Shown here: positions 15,617 to 22,758 of the stretch, one piece after another
Position numbering within the stretch: position 1 is the stretch's first letter
How the letters are laid out: each line of letters begins with the position of its first letter
Assembly (NCBI GenBank): GCA_030058085.1
Contig: JASGTU010000358.1
Span: forward strand, 1 to 34,439
Direction of reading: 5' to 3'
Source: Chloroflexota bacterium
GTDB lineage: Bacteria; Chloroflexota; Anaerolineae; Caldilineales; Caldilineaceae
Length of the DNA: 34,439 nucleotides
Notes under the pieces: model-generated
The model's input: only the letters and a program-made list of their open reading frames with translations
What the model was told of the DNA's origin: nothing
The model's database searches: none
Made by a program: the position numbers and the translations under genes

Positions 15617-16888
15617 ATGGCGAAGAGTGACTGGTTCGTCCACGACCGGCTGGGCATGTTTATCCACTGGGGCATCTATTCGCTGCCCGCTCGCCACGAA
15701 TGGATCAAGAATCGCGAGCAGATATCCGACGAGGATTATCAGAAATACTTCGACCATTTCGATCCGGACCTCTACGATCCGTCGATTTGGGCGCAGGCGG
15801 CGCGACGGGCCGGCATGAAGTACTTCGTGGTTACGAGCAAGCATCATGACGGCTTTTGCCTGTGGGACAGCGCGCTGACCGACTATAAGGCGACGAACAC
15901 GCCGGCTAAGCGCGATTTGATCGCGCCGCTGGTGCAGGCCTTCCGCGGCGAGGGGCTGAAGGCGGGCTTCTACCACTCGGTGATCGACTGGCATCACCCC
16001 GAATTTCCGGTCGACGGGCTGCATCCCATGCGCGAGAACTTGGCCTTTCGCGAGGCGGCCAAAAACCGGGACATCCGCAAGTATGCCGAGTATCTGCACG
16101 GGCAGACGCGCGAACTGCTGACGCGCTTCGGCAAGATCGATGTGATGTGGTTCGATTTTTCGTACTCGCAGCGTGATTGGGGATGGTCGAAGGGCAAGGG
16201 CAGAGATGACTGGCAGGCGGAGAAGCTGCTGGCAATGGTGCGCGAACTACAGCCTGATATCCTGGTGAACGACCGCGTGGAAATCGGCGCCGACTTCCGC
16301 ACGCCGGAGCAGTATCAGCCGGTCGGTCGCGTGATGGTGGACGGGAAGCCGGTGCTGTGGGAAGCGTGCCAGACGCTCAACGGCAGTTGGGGCTACCACC
16401 GCGATAACCTCGACTGGAAGTCGAGCGAGATGCTGATCAAGATGTTGATCGACACTGTGTCCAAAGACGGCAATCTGCTGCTTAACGTGGGGCCGAACGC
16501 GCGCGGCGAGTTCGAGCCGAAGGCGATTGAGCGCCTGAACGATATCGGCGCGTGGATGCGGCTGCATGGGCGGTCGATCTACGGCTGTGGGCCGAGCGAG
16601 TTTACGCCGCCGCCGGACTGCCGCTATACGCAGAACGGCAGGCGGCTCTATCTGCACCTGTTCGACTGGCCGTTCGGCCATGTACATCTGCCCGGCTTGG
16701 CGCAACGCGTGGCGTACGCACAGTTGCTCAGCGACGCGTCGGAAATCCTGATGCGCACCATCGATCCGAGCAGGCCGGCGCAGAACACGACGATGGGCGG
16801 CATTGGGGCTGATGTGCTGACGCTCGATCTGCCGGTACAGAAACCGGACGTAACCGTGCCGGTGATCGAGTTGTTCTTGAAGGATTAA
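15617..16888 (+). CDS. Alpha-L-fucosidase, glycoside hydrolase family 29
   Basis: A 423-residue enzyme that releases terminal alpha-L-fucose by the retaining mechanism. The GH29 landmarks are present: FIHWGIYS (about 15-22), TSKHHDGFCLWD (about 73-84, substrate-binding histidines), YHSVIDWHHPEF (about 119-130) and MWFDFSYS, whose D180 is the expected nucleophile. DTVSKDGNLLLNVGPNARGE near 280-300 is the conserved end of the barrel, followed by a small beta-sandwich domain. There is no signal peptide, so it probably acts in the cytoplasm on imported fucosyl oligosaccharides. Start ATG 15617 follows TAGGAG. The gene ends at a strong hairpin at 16904. It fits with the uronate and sugar-acid genes downstream. 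Confidence 0.93.
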   Translation: MAKSDWFVHDRLGMFIHWGIYSLPARHEWIKNREQISDEDYQKYFDHFDPDLYDPSIWAQAARRAGMKYFVVTSKHHDGFCLWDSALTDYKATNTPAKRDLIAPLVQAFRGEGLKAGFYHSVIDWHHPEFPVDGLHPMRENLAFREAAKNRDIRKYAEYLHGQTRELLTRFGKIDVMWFDFSYSQRDWGWSKGKGRDDWQAEKLLAMVRELQPDILVNDRVEIGADFRTPEQYQPVGRVMVDGKPVLWEACQTLNGSWGYHRDNLDWKSSEMLIKMLIDTVSKDGNLLLNVGPNARGEFEPKAIERLNDIGAWMRLHGRSIYGCGPSEFTPPPDCRYTQNGRRLYLHLFDWPFGHVHLPGLAQRVAYAQLLSDASEILMRTIDPSRPAQNTTMGGIGADVLTLDLPVQKPDVTVPVIELFLKD

Positions 16889-16903
16889 CGCCGGCGGGCG
16901 TAA

Positions 16904-16938
16904 ACAAGGGGACCGGCATATCTCGCCGGTTCCCTTGT
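16904..16938. terminator. Bidirectional hairpin terminator between convergent genes
   Basis: A 14-nt arm at 16904-16917 (ACAAGGGGACCGGC) pairs with 16925-16938 around a 7-nt loop, with one G-T wobble pair. It lies between the fucosidase stop (16888, +) and the membrane-protein stop (16973, -), so it can serve both strands. T-runs are short, so efficiency is uncertain. Confidence 0.75.
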
Positions 16939-16972
16939 CAGTTCCTCTCGTACTCCGGCTACTGCCGGGCGC

Positions 16973-17956
16973 TTATTCCGAAACGTATGGATCGCTTGCC
17001 ACCGGCAGCGGGGACGAAGGCCGGCGTGCGGCCAGGGCGCGATCGCGGATCTCGCCGAACTTGTCGCTGATGGATTCGATGCGCGCTTCCATGGCCGGGT
17101 CAGGTGCGAGGCCGCGCGTCGAGCGGTGGTAGGCGGCGACCATGGCGATCATGGCGAAGGAATCGCCCAGAGCCACCTTGACCAGCAACGCCAGAACGAC
17201 AACTATTACGATGGACAGCGCGCCGAGCGGCTGGGAGATGGCGCCAAGCAGAAGGCCGGCCGGCGCAGACAGCAACACGACAACCAGGATGAAGGGCACA
17301 TAGCTCAACAGCATCAGCGCGATGGCATTCATCAGCAGCGGCTTCCAAACCATGCCGTAGAGCACCAGCCCCTCGCGGGCGGATTGCCAGACGCTTTCGT
17401 CCTTGCGCCAGAAGGCGCGAGCCAGGACCGCTTCGTCAACGTAGTTGCCGGCGTAGTGTACGATGCGCGTGGATATGCCGGCGATAGTTCTGCCGATGCC
17501 GCCGGGAATCCACGATAGGGCGGCGGTCACCATGCCGCTGAAGCCGCGGATCACGCCGGCAATGAGCGCGTCGACCACGAACATAACGCTGACCTCGCCG
17601 AAGCGCTCTGCGATGCGGTCTTTGCCGAAGGCGAATTGGTTGATGCCCTGGGGCAGATCGCCGGTTTCGAGAATGTGTACGACGACGGCGAGCTGCGCGG
17701 CCTTGACCAGGTAGAACGCGTAGCGGTTGGCGAGTCTGTAGAGCGGGATGAGGGCGACAATGGCGACAATGACGGCTATGATGCCGGCCGGCGGCCAGAC
17801 TTGCGACAAGACATAGCCGATTCCGGCGACCAGGGCAAAGTAGACGATCGACGCCACCCAAAACGCTAGGTACAGGCCGAGACGCAGGAGCATGATCGGC
17901 GCTGTCTTGAGCATGATGCGAAATGCGAGTCCAAACTGGATTTGTCCAAATTGCAC
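16973..17956 (-). CDS. Polytopic membrane protein of unknown function
   Basis: A 327-residue protein with about six hydrophobic segments: roughly 15-45, 48-75, 118-150, 195-225, 225-250 and 250-275. An amphipathic loop with LARAFWRKDESVWQSAREGL lies in the middle. The C-terminal 55 residues are polar and charged. I recognise no enzymatic motif or transport signature. The longest reading frame begins with TTG at 17962, but the Shine-Dalgarno AAGGAGG abuts it with no spacer; the GTG at 17956, eight bases further on, is the better start. It is a single gene convergent with the fucosidase and divergent from the 65-residue protein gene. An extended -10 element lies about 120 bp upstream. Confidence 0.75.
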   Translation of the reverse strand: MQFGQIQFGLAFRIMLKTAPIMLLRLGLYLAFWVASIVYFALVAGIGYVLSQVWPPAGIIAVIVAIVALIPLYRLANRYAFYLVKAAQLAVVVHILETGDLPQGINQFAFGKDRIAERFGEVSVMFVVDALIAGVIRGFSGMVTAALSWIPGGIGRTIAGISTRIVHYAGNYVDEAVLARAFWRKDESVWQSAREGLVLYGMVWKPLLMNAIALMLLSYVPFILVVVLLSAPAGLLLGAISQPLGALSIVIVVVLALLVKVALGDSFAMIAMVAAYHRSTRGLAPDPAMEARIESISDKFGEIRDRALAARRPSSPLPVASDPYVSE

Positions 17957-18077
17957 TGTCAACTCCTCCTTGCTATATTGGCTGAAGGGGTTCTGGCCGA
18001 GAGCGGCGAATGCTGTTTATGCTGGTGCCGCGTGGACCTTACATTTTTGGGGTTTGCTTTTCTACAGCGTACTTATT

Positions 18078-18086
18078 AGTATAGCA
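18078..18086 (-). promoter_or_regulatory. Extended -10 promoter candidate for the membrane protein
   Basis: On the minus strand the sequence reads TGCTATACT, an extended -10 (TGN plus TATACT, five of six matches to TATAAT). No good -35 is spaced 16-19 bp upstream, as is common for extended -10 promoters. It would give a leader of about 115 nt before the GTG at 17956. Confidence 0.4.
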
Positions 18087-18163
18087 GCATCGGTCAATCT
18101 AGCTGCGTAGCCATTTCTCTCCTGAGGCCGTATGGTAAGCGTCTGATTTCAGGAGGTACATGG

Positions 18164-18194
18164 TTGACAGAATTTGGTACACTGGTGTTACAAT
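18164..18194 (+). promoter_or_regulatory. Promoter candidate for the 65-residue protein
   Basis: TTGACA at 18164-18169 is a perfect -35. TACAAT at 18189-18194 matches the -10 at five of six positions. The 19-bp spacer is longer than the preferred 17 bp, which may make the promoter weak or regulated. Transcription from about 18201 would give a leader of about 113 nt before ATG 18314. Confidence 0.5.
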
Positions 18195-18313
18195 ACGCGC
18201 CCGAAGCAATTACTCTGGAGTGAGGTATCGTGTAGAGCAGTTGGCTCCAGCGCCTCGGCGACGCAGTTCTGCATCGACATTTCGAAAGCAAGCAATCCTG
18301 AAGGAGGGACCAT

Positions 18314-18511
18314 ATGGCTTTCAGCTACACCAATTCCAAGGGCAAGACGTACATCCTGCATCACAAGCAGACGACACTGAAGAACGGCAGTCAGCAGACG
18401 ATCTACTTCTTTGCAAAGGAAGCCAAAGAAGGCGCTCTGGATGCTGTCCCTGCGGGCTATGAGGTGTCAGAGAGCAAGAATGGGCTGCCGGTCTTGAAGA
18501 AGCAGAAATAG
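18314..18511 (+). CDS. Conserved small protein of unknown function (65 residues)
   Basis: A 65-residue soluble basic protein: an aromatic and Lys-rich N-terminus (MAFSYTNSKGKTYILHHK), then QQTIYFFAKE, then a GYEVSESKNGLPVLKK end. From memory, the YFFA...VP.GYEV....GLPVLKK pattern recurs in small hypothetical proteins of Chloroflexota and Cyanobacteria; no function is established that I know of. The alternation of charged and aromatic residues suggests a small beta-rich fold, not a membrane or secreted peptide. A very strong Shine-Dalgarno, AAGGAGGGACC, precedes ATG 18314. It has its own promoter and terminator, so it is a single-gene unit, probably well expressed, next to a convergent cold-shock gene. 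Confidence 0.8.
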   Translation: MAFSYTNSKGKTYILHHKQTTLKNGSQQTIYFFAKEAKEGALDAVPAGYEVSESKNGLPVLKKQK

Positions 18512-18562
18512 CAGGACCGATCCTCCGGTTCCATTCGCATAGACAAGGCCTTGGCAACGAGG

Positions 18563-18607
18563 CGACAAAAAGGGGAGATCCAGTACAACCGGATCCCCCC
18601 TTTGTCG
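18563..18607. terminator. Bidirectional terminator between the small protein and cold-shock genes
   Basis: The left arm 18563-18581 (CGACAAAAAGGGGAGATCC) pairs with 18591-18607 around a 9-nt loop, with a two-base bulge and one mismatch. The minus-strand reading is followed by a short T-run from the AAAAA arm, while the + side ends in TTTGTCGTTG. It sits between two convergent stop codons (18511 and 18630). Confidence 0.7.
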
Positions 18608-18629
18608 TTGCAATACGGACGGTTGAGCG

Positions 18630-18848
18630 TTAGGCATCCAGCCGCTGCACATCGGCGGCAGCCGGGCCTTTTTGGCCTTCCGTCACTTCGAACTCAACAC
18701 GTTCCCCTTCTTTGAGAGTCTTGTACCCCTGCCCCAGAATGGCCGAGTGATGGACAAAGACATCCTTTTCGCCGTTGCTTCGGGCGATGAAACCAAAGCC
18801 CTTCTGATCGTTGAACCACTTGACCGTTCCGGTTTCGCGAGCTGCCAT
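18630..18848 (-). CDS. cspA: Cold-shock domain protein (CspA family)
   Basis: A 72-residue single cold-shock domain: [14 protein letters not shown] contains RNP1 (residues 16-21), VFVHHSAI contains RNP2 (about 30-37), and the [13 protein letters not shown] tail is standard. It binds single-stranded RNA or DNA and acts as an RNA chaperone or antiterminator. Length is typical (65-75). The Shine-Dalgarno on the minus strand is TTAGGAGGC, 12 bases before the ATG. A promoter candidate at 19003-19032 implies a leader of about 148 nt, which is reminiscent of cold-regulated cspA genes. Which paralogue it matches cannot be settled here; the symbol denotes the family. Confidence 0.93.
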   Translation of the reverse strand: MAARETGTVKWFNDQKGFGFIARSNGEKDVFVHHSAILGQGYKTLKEGERVEFEVTEGQKGPAAADVQRLDA

Positions 18849-19002
18849 CCTTTTTGCCTCCTAATGCATCTGGAACACACCAAAAATCGGCGCTGCGCTC
18901 GTCTCCAGCAACGCGGTGACCGGTGAACCGCACCGCAATGCTACCCGGGACGGCAGGGCAAATTGATGAATTTGGAGCGAACGAATAGCGTCTGTGCAGT
19001 CG

Positions 19003-19032
19003 AGTCTACACCGGAATTGCGGCGAGCGTCAA
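19003..19032 (-). promoter_or_regulatory. Promoter candidate for the cold-shock gene with long leader
   Basis: On the minus strand, TTGACG (19027-19032) is a five-of-six -35 and TAGACT (19003-19008) a four-of-six -10, 18 bp apart. Transcription would begin near 18996, giving about 148 untranslated bases before the ATG at 18848. Confidence 0.55.
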
Positions 19033-19118
19033 ATCGGTTTGAGGCGTTGGCGGCGCGATGCTTGCCTGACGGACGCATACGCGCACCCCCCTTGCCGGCT
19101 GGGCTAAGTGCGGCGGCG

Positions 19119-19152
19119 GCCTGCACCGGCGCTCTGCCCAGTCGGTGCAGGC
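19119..19152. terminator. Inverted repeat after slyD, possible weak terminator
   Basis: GCCTGCACCG (19119-19128) and CGGTGCAGGC (19143-19152) form a perfect 10-bp stem with a 14-nt loop, 13 bases downstream of the SlyD-like stop on the minus strand. It lacks a T-run, so it may only stabilise a transcript end or require Rho. Confidence 0.45.
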
Positions 19153-19164
19153 TTGTACGCTTGG

Positions 19165-19701
19165 CTAGCGCTCGTGATCGTGCTCGTCGTGATCGTGCTC
19201 GTCGTGATCGTGCTCGCCGTGGACGTGGTCGTGTTCTAGTTCTTCGGCTGTAGCCGCGCGCACGTCGACGATCTTCACCCAGATGTGCAGCGTCTCTCCC
19301 GCCAACGGATGATTCAGGTCTACCATGGCATACTCATCCTGTAACTCGACGATGACGGCTTCGATGGTCTCTTCTGCTTCCTCGTCGTACAATTCCACCT
19401 CGTCACCCTCGACTAACTCCATATCGTCTGGGAAGAGGTCGAGGGGGATCGTCTCGGTTGCGTCGGGGTCATATGCGCCGAACGCTTCTTCGGGCGGCAG
19501 CAGCAGGTTCTTTTCGTCTCCGGGCGCGAGGCCGCCAATCGCCGCCTCGATGGCCGGGTATACGTGGCCGCGCCCTTGGATGAACTGCATAGGGCCGTCT
19601 TCGTCGCTGGCCTCGACTACCTCGCCGTTGTCGAGCGTCACGCGGTATTCCATCGTGACCACCGACTCATCCTGTACGGTCAACCGCTCTGAGTTCGCCA
19701 T
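19165..19701 (-). CDS. slyD: SlyD-like FKBP-type peptidyl-prolyl isomerase with His-rich tail
   Basis: A 178-residue chaperone/isomerase that speeds proline cis-trans isomerisation and may bind nickel. The FKBP part includes YRVTLDNGEVVEAS and GPMQFIQGRGHVYPAIEAAIGGLAPGD, the inserted IF (chaperone) domain spans about 70-125, and the return strand VDLNHPLAGETLHIWV (about 130-145) is the SlyD hallmark. The C-terminus is an EHDHD-repeat tail (about 156-178) rich in His/Asp, matching the metal-binding tail of SlyD. I start at ATG 19701 (MANSERL); a longer frame to 19866 overlaps the uxaC stop region and has no family character. No strong Shine-Dalgarno is visible, so the start is moderately certain. 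Confidence 0.9.
   Translation of the reverse strand: MANSERLTVQDESVVTMEYRVTLDNGEVVEASDEDGPMQFIQGRGHVYPAIEAAIGGLAPGDEKNLLLPPEEAFGAYDPDATETIPLDLFPDDMELVEGDEVELYDEEAEETIEAVIVELQDEYAMVDLNHPLAGETLHIWVKIVDVRAATAEELEHDHVHGEHDHDEHDHDEHDHER
19172..19216 (-). repeat. Three perfect 15-bp tandem repeats coding the His-rich SlyD tail
   Basis: The unit TCGTGATCGTGCTCG occurs three times without mismatch at 19172-19186, 19187-19201 and 19202-19216. On the coding strand each unit gives a His/Asp/Glu pentapeptide. Identical copies point to recent slippage or gene conversion, so the tail length may vary between strains. Confidence 0.85.
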
Positions 19702-19801
19702 TGATATTGGATTCGCTTTCTGTGGGAGTCGCCTCGCCACGCACTGTATGGTCACTGATCGCTGTGGGCTCGAAGAAGCCGATTCGGCGTTGTATCTCCG
19801 T

Positions 19802-21229
19802 TTAGTCCAGCTTGTAGGCCTTCTTGGCGAGATCGTAGGCTGCGGCATGCGCCATCTCGACGGCATCCTCCATGTCGATCACGCTGCGCACCACCAGATT
19901 CGCCAGCCAGTTCGCGTCGACGCGGCGCGCCAGATCGTGTCTAGCCGGGATGGAGACGTAAGCGCGGGTGTCGTCGTTGAAGCCGGCTGTGTTATAGAGG
20001 CTGGCGGTCTCGCTTACGGCCTGGCGGTAGCGGGTCATACCGTTCCAACTGTCGAAGAACCACCACGGCGGGCCAAGCTTGATGGCGGGGTAGTGGCCTG
20101 CCAGCGGGGCAAGCTCGCGCGAGAACGTGGTTTCGTCCACCGTGAAGAGGATGAGCGTGAAGTCGGGGTTGTTGCCGAATAGGTTTAGCAATGTCTGCAG
20201 GTTGCGCGTGTATTCGGTCGCCAACGGGATGTCGGCGCCCATATCGGGGCCGAATCGGGCATATAGGCTCTCGTTGTGGTTGCGCAGCGCGCCGGGGTGC
20301 AGCTGCATGACCAGCCCGTCCTCCGCGCTCATGCGCGCCATTTCGGTCAGCATGTGCGCGGTGAAGCGCGCGGCGTCTTCCGGAGTCGCCTCGCCGCGGC
20401 GCGCCCGTGCGAAGATGGCCTGCGCCTCGTTTTGGGATAGGTGCAAGGTCTGCGGGCTGGTGGGGCCGTGATCGGTGGCGGTTGCCCCCATGCGCTTGAA
20501 AGCCTGGCGGCGCTGCTCTAGGGCGCGGATGTAGCCGGCGTAGTCGCCTGCGTCGATGCCGGAGACCTCGCTCAGACGGTCGATGTGGTCGATCCAGCCT
20601 GGGGTGTCGATGTGTACGACGGCATCCGGCCGAAAGGTGGGCAGGATGCGGCCCTTCCAGCCGGAGTCGCGGATCGCCTGATGATGTTCCAGCGTCGACG
20701 TGGCGGGGTCGGTGGTCGTGAGCGTCTCGATGTTGAAGCGCTCGTAAAGGGCTCGCGGGCGAAAGGCCGGCTGCGCAAGTTTTTCCTCGATTTCGTCGTA
20801 GATAGCTTGCGCCGTCTCGGAGGTAAGCTTGTGCTTGATGCCGAACACTGCGGCGAGTTCGTCGTTAAGCCACATACCGGTCGGCGTGCCGCGGAAGAGG
20901 TAGTAGTGGTCGGCGAAGATCTGCCAGATGCGGCGGTGGTCGGTCTCTACCGGCGTGCCGTCTTTGGCGGGGACGCCGAGCTGTTCCAGGCGGATGCCCT
21001 GGGAGTAGAGCATGCGGAACACATAGTGATCCGGTATGATGAAGAGATCCGCCGGAGAGCCGAAGGAGTAGTCGGGGTCGGCAAAGACGCGCGGGTCTAC
21101 GTGTCCGTGCGGGCAGATCAGGGGAAGATTAGCCGTCTGGCGGTAGAGTTCGAGAGCGATCTTCTTCTGCGCGGGCTCCGGGTCGAAGTACCGGTCTTCG
21201 GGGAGATTGAGCGTCGCGGGTTGTGCCAT
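19802..21229 (-). CDS. uxaC: Glucuronate isomerase
   Basis: A 475-residue enzyme of the amidohydrolase superfamily that isomerises D-glucuronate to D-fructuronate and D-galacturonate to D-tagaturonate, the first step of uronate catabolism. It contains LICPHGHVDPR (metal-ligand histidines H41 and H43), the DHYYLFRGTPTGMWL segment and PGALRNHN, all typical of UxaC, and ends with VIDMEDAVEMAHAAAYDLAKKAY. Length matches the family (about 465-475). I use the ATG at 21229, preceded by AAAGAGG seven bases away; the longer frame to 21340 would run into the promoter region. No kinase or dehydratase of the classic UxuA/UxaB route is adjacent, so downstream steps are elsewhere or unconventional. Confidence 0.95.
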   Translation of the reverse strand: MAQPATLNLPEDRYFDPEPAQKKIALELYRQTANLPLICPHGHVDPRVFADPDYSFGSPADLFIIPDHYVFRMLYSQGIRLEQLGVPAKDGTPVETDHRRIWQIFADHYYLFRGTPTGMWLNDELAAVFGIKHKLTSETAQAIYDEIEEKLAQPAFRPRALYERFNIETLTTTDPATSTLEHHQAIRDSGWKGRILPTFRPDAVVHIDTPGWIDHIDRLSEVSGIDAGDYAGYIRALEQRRQAFKRMGATATDHGPTSPQTLHLSQNEAQAIFARARRGEATPEDAARFTAHMLTEMARMSAEDGLVMQLHPGALRNHNESLYARFGPDMGADIPLATEYTRNLQTLLNLFGNNPDFTLILFTVDETTFSRELAPLAGHYPAIKLGPPWWFFDSWNGMTRYRQAVSETASLYNTAGFNDDTRAYVSIPARHDLARRVDANWLANLVVRSVIDMEDAVEMAHAAAYDLAKKAYKLD

Positions 21230-21357
21230 CGTCGATGCCTCTTTCGTGGTGAACGGAAACTGGTGCGCGTCCGGCTGCTTGCCGGCGTTAGTGCCGCCGC
21301 AAACATTCCCGCAGAGGTGCGAGAGGGGGCGTCGCGCCATGAGGAAAGTCTTGTCAC

Positions 21358-21386
21358 AGTATAGCAGCGGCTTTGCTGCGATTCAA
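21358..21386 (-). promoter_or_regulatory. Promoter candidate for uxaC
   Basis: On the minus strand, TTGAAT (21381-21386; four of six) and TATACT (21358-21363; five of six) are 17 bp apart. Transcription would start about 120 bp before the uxaC ATG at 21229. Confidence 0.6.
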
Positions 21387-21387
21387 A

Positions 21388-21398
21388 ACCTGCCAGGT
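21388..21398. promoter_or_regulatory. Candidate operator palindrome between divergent promoters
   Basis: ACCTGCCAGGT is a 5-1-5 perfect inverted repeat lying between the two divergent -35 boxes, well placed to control both promoters. It is short, and chance occurrence is possible. Confidence 0.35.
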
Positions 21399-21416
21399 GT
21401 GCTGGGTTGTGCGCGG

Positions 21417-21445
21417 TTGTTATTGTCGCCCTATTGGTATATGAT
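21417..21445 (+). promoter_or_regulatory. Promoter candidate for the URO-D-like gene
   Basis: TTGTTA (21417-21422; four of six) and TATGAT (21440-21445; five of six) lie 17 bp apart, giving transcription near 21452 and a leader of about 130 nt. The segment just before the -10 (TTGGTATA) resembles half of an ExuR/UxuR-type operator; this is a tentative observation. Confidence 0.55.
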
Positions 21446-21581
21446 TGGAGCAGCGCACCATTCACCGCCTTATCCGGATCCAAACAAATTCCGCTCCGCA
21501 GAATCGCGCCGCAACTCCTGTTGATTGCTGGGGCGGCCTTTATCACTTCACACGGTTTCCCCACGCGAAAGGGATCCGCTC

Positions 21582-22748
21582 ATGGCTATGACTTCCAGGC
21601 AGCGCATGCTGACGGCATTGTCGCGTGGCATCCCAGATCGCCTCCCGGTCACAACCCACCACATAATGCAGTATTTCCTCGACACCTATATGAACGGCGT
21701 GACGGACCAGGAGTTCTTTGACTTTTTTGATCTGGACGCCTGGCTGTGGGCAACGATCTGTCGCCCGGACGCAGCGCGCGGCCAGTTCTTCGATCCGTCG
21801 GACGTAACGCCCGGATTCCTAAATGGCCGGCGCGTCGTCACGGACGAGTGGCGCATCTCGGCGGAGGAACTCGAGGATGACCAGTTTGATACCGTGCGCT
21901 ACCGAATCGACACGCCCAAGGGCGCGCTGAACATGGTGGTCCAAGCGAATGCATATACCTCGTGGGTGGCGGAGTTCTTGGTGAAAGAGAAGCGCGACGT
22001 CGAACTGATTGCCGCCTATGCGCCGCATCCGAACTGCGATGGCGAGGCTATCAACCGGCTGGCGGAGACGTTCGGGGAGCGCGGACTGATTCGCGGGGTT
22101 GTCCTTCCTTTCGATATCTACGGCCAGCCGGGGTGCTGGCAGGACGCCTGCTGCCTAGTTGGCTCGGAGCGGCTCATTTACGAGACATTCGACGATTCGG
22201 CCTGGGTGCATGAATTGATCCAGGTCGTCGGCGAACGCAAAAAGACTTATCTGCGCTCGCTCAAGGGCGTGCGTTTCGACCTGCTTGAGTTGGGCGGCGG
22301 AGATGCGTCGTCCACGGTGATTTCACCCAAGATCTTCGATGAGTTCGTGGCCCCTTACGACTGCCAGTTGATCGACCTGGCGCACGCAATGGGGCAGCGC
22401 GTTGTCTACCACACGTGCGGCGGCATGATGCCGTTCCTGGAACGGATCGCCGGCCTTAACCCCGATGCGATGGAAACGTTTACGCCCGCCAATATGGGCG
22501 GCGATACGCGGTTGGCCGAGGCGAAGGCGCGCATTGGCGATAAGGTTTGCATGATTGGCGGCTTCGATCAGTTCCACTATTTGCTAGACTGCAAGGAGAC
22601 GGAAACACGCGCCGAGGTGCGCCGTTGTTTTGAGGAGGCAGGGCCTAGGGGCGGCTATATTCTCAGCCCATCCGACCATTTTTTCGATGCGGATTTGAAC
22701 CTTATCGCCGCGTTCGCAGATGCGGCGCGTCGCTGCGTATACGTCTAG
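21582..22748 (+). CDS. Uroporphyrinogen-decarboxylase-fold protein (MtaA/CmuA-like)
   Basis: A 388-residue TIM-barrel protein of the URO-D superfamily. The MTSRQRMLTALSRGIPDRLPV opening is typical of the family. YHTCGGMMPFL carries H277 and C279, positions that bind zinc in corrinoid-dependent methyltransferases such as MtaA and CmuA, and PANMGGD plus YILSPSDHF end the barrel. True HemE usually lacks this HxC arrangement and sits with heme genes, so heme synthesis is unlikely. Many such proteins are found next to sugar or methoxy-compound catabolism genes; a demethylation role for methylated sugars or aromatics is possible but unproven. Start ATG 21582 follows AAAGGGA; a second ATG at 21588 is possible. 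It is divergent from uxaC and shares its control region. Confidence 0.82.
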   Translation: MAMTSRQRMLTALSRGIPDRLPVTTHHIMQYFLDTYMNGVTDQEFFDFFDLDAWLWATICRPDAARGQFFDPSDVTPGFLNGRRVVTDEWRISAEELEDDQFDTVRYRIDTPKGALNMVVQANAYTSWVAEFLVKEKRDVELIAAYAPHPNCDGEAINRLAETFGERGLIRGVVLPFDIYGQPGCWQDACCLVGSERLIYETFDDSAWVHELIQVVGERKKTYLRSLKGVRFDLLELGGGDASSTVISPKIFDEFVAPYDCQLIDLAHAMGQRVVYHTCGGMMPFLERIAGLNPDAMETFTPANMGGDTRLAEAKARIGDKVCMIGGFDQFHYLLDCKETETRAEVRRCFEEAGPRGGYILSPSDHFFDADLNLIAAFADAARRCVYV

Positions 22749-22758
22749 GGCGCGGCAA

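Larger units (their letters stand above)
17957..18313. other. Divergent intergenic region, 357 bp
   Basis: This stretch separates the minus-strand membrane protein from the plus-strand 65-residue protein. It holds an extended -10 candidate on the minus strand and a consensus -35 promoter candidate on the plus strand, both listed separately, plus a long 5' leader for the plus gene. I see no RNA gene and no convincing coding region. A 100-residue frame starting at 18160 overlaps the plus promoter and the next gene, and I reject it. Confidence 0.6.
18849..19164. other. Intergenic region upstream of the cold-shock gene, 316 bp
   Basis: This gap lies between the cold-shock gene and the stop of the SlyD-like gene, both on the minus strand. 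It holds the cold-shock promoter candidate (19003-19032), its putative long leader (18849-18996), and a 10-bp inverted repeat (19119-19152). I found no gene in it. Confidence 0.6.
21230..21581. other. Divergent promoter region between uxaC and the URO-D-like gene, 352 bp
   Basis: This gap contains a minus-strand and a plus-strand promoter candidate (21358-21386 and 21417-21445) whose -35 boxes face each other 30 bp apart. A palindrome (21388-21398) lies between them. No gene or RNA is visible. The arrangement suggests shared control of both units. Confidence 0.65.

Noticed and set aside
18160-18462. A 100-residue + strand reading frame with AGGAGG before its ATG
   Set aside because: It begins upstream of the promoter for the 65-residue gene, overlaps that gene in another frame, and has no family-like sequence; the AGGAGG is probably coincidental.
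19119-19152. A strong Rho-independent terminator after slyD
   Set aside because: The 10-bp stem is perfect but no T-run follows on the minus strand, so I list it only as a possible weak terminator.
19165-19866. Longer SlyD frame starting near 19866
   Set aside because: The extra 55 residues are Arg/Ser/Pro-rich, overlap the end of uxaC, and do not resemble the family; the ATG at 19701 gives the normal length.
19802-21340. Long antisense frames over uxaC and other genes
   Set aside because: They are shadows of G+C-rich coding sequence, with Arg/Ala/Pro-rich compositions and no motif or ribosome-binding support.
21582-22748. Annotation as heme-biosynthetic uroporphyrinogen decarboxylase (hemE)
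   Set aside because: The HTC zinc-like motif, the length, and the sugar-catabolic context fit the MtaA/CmuA-like branch instead, and no heme gene is nearby.
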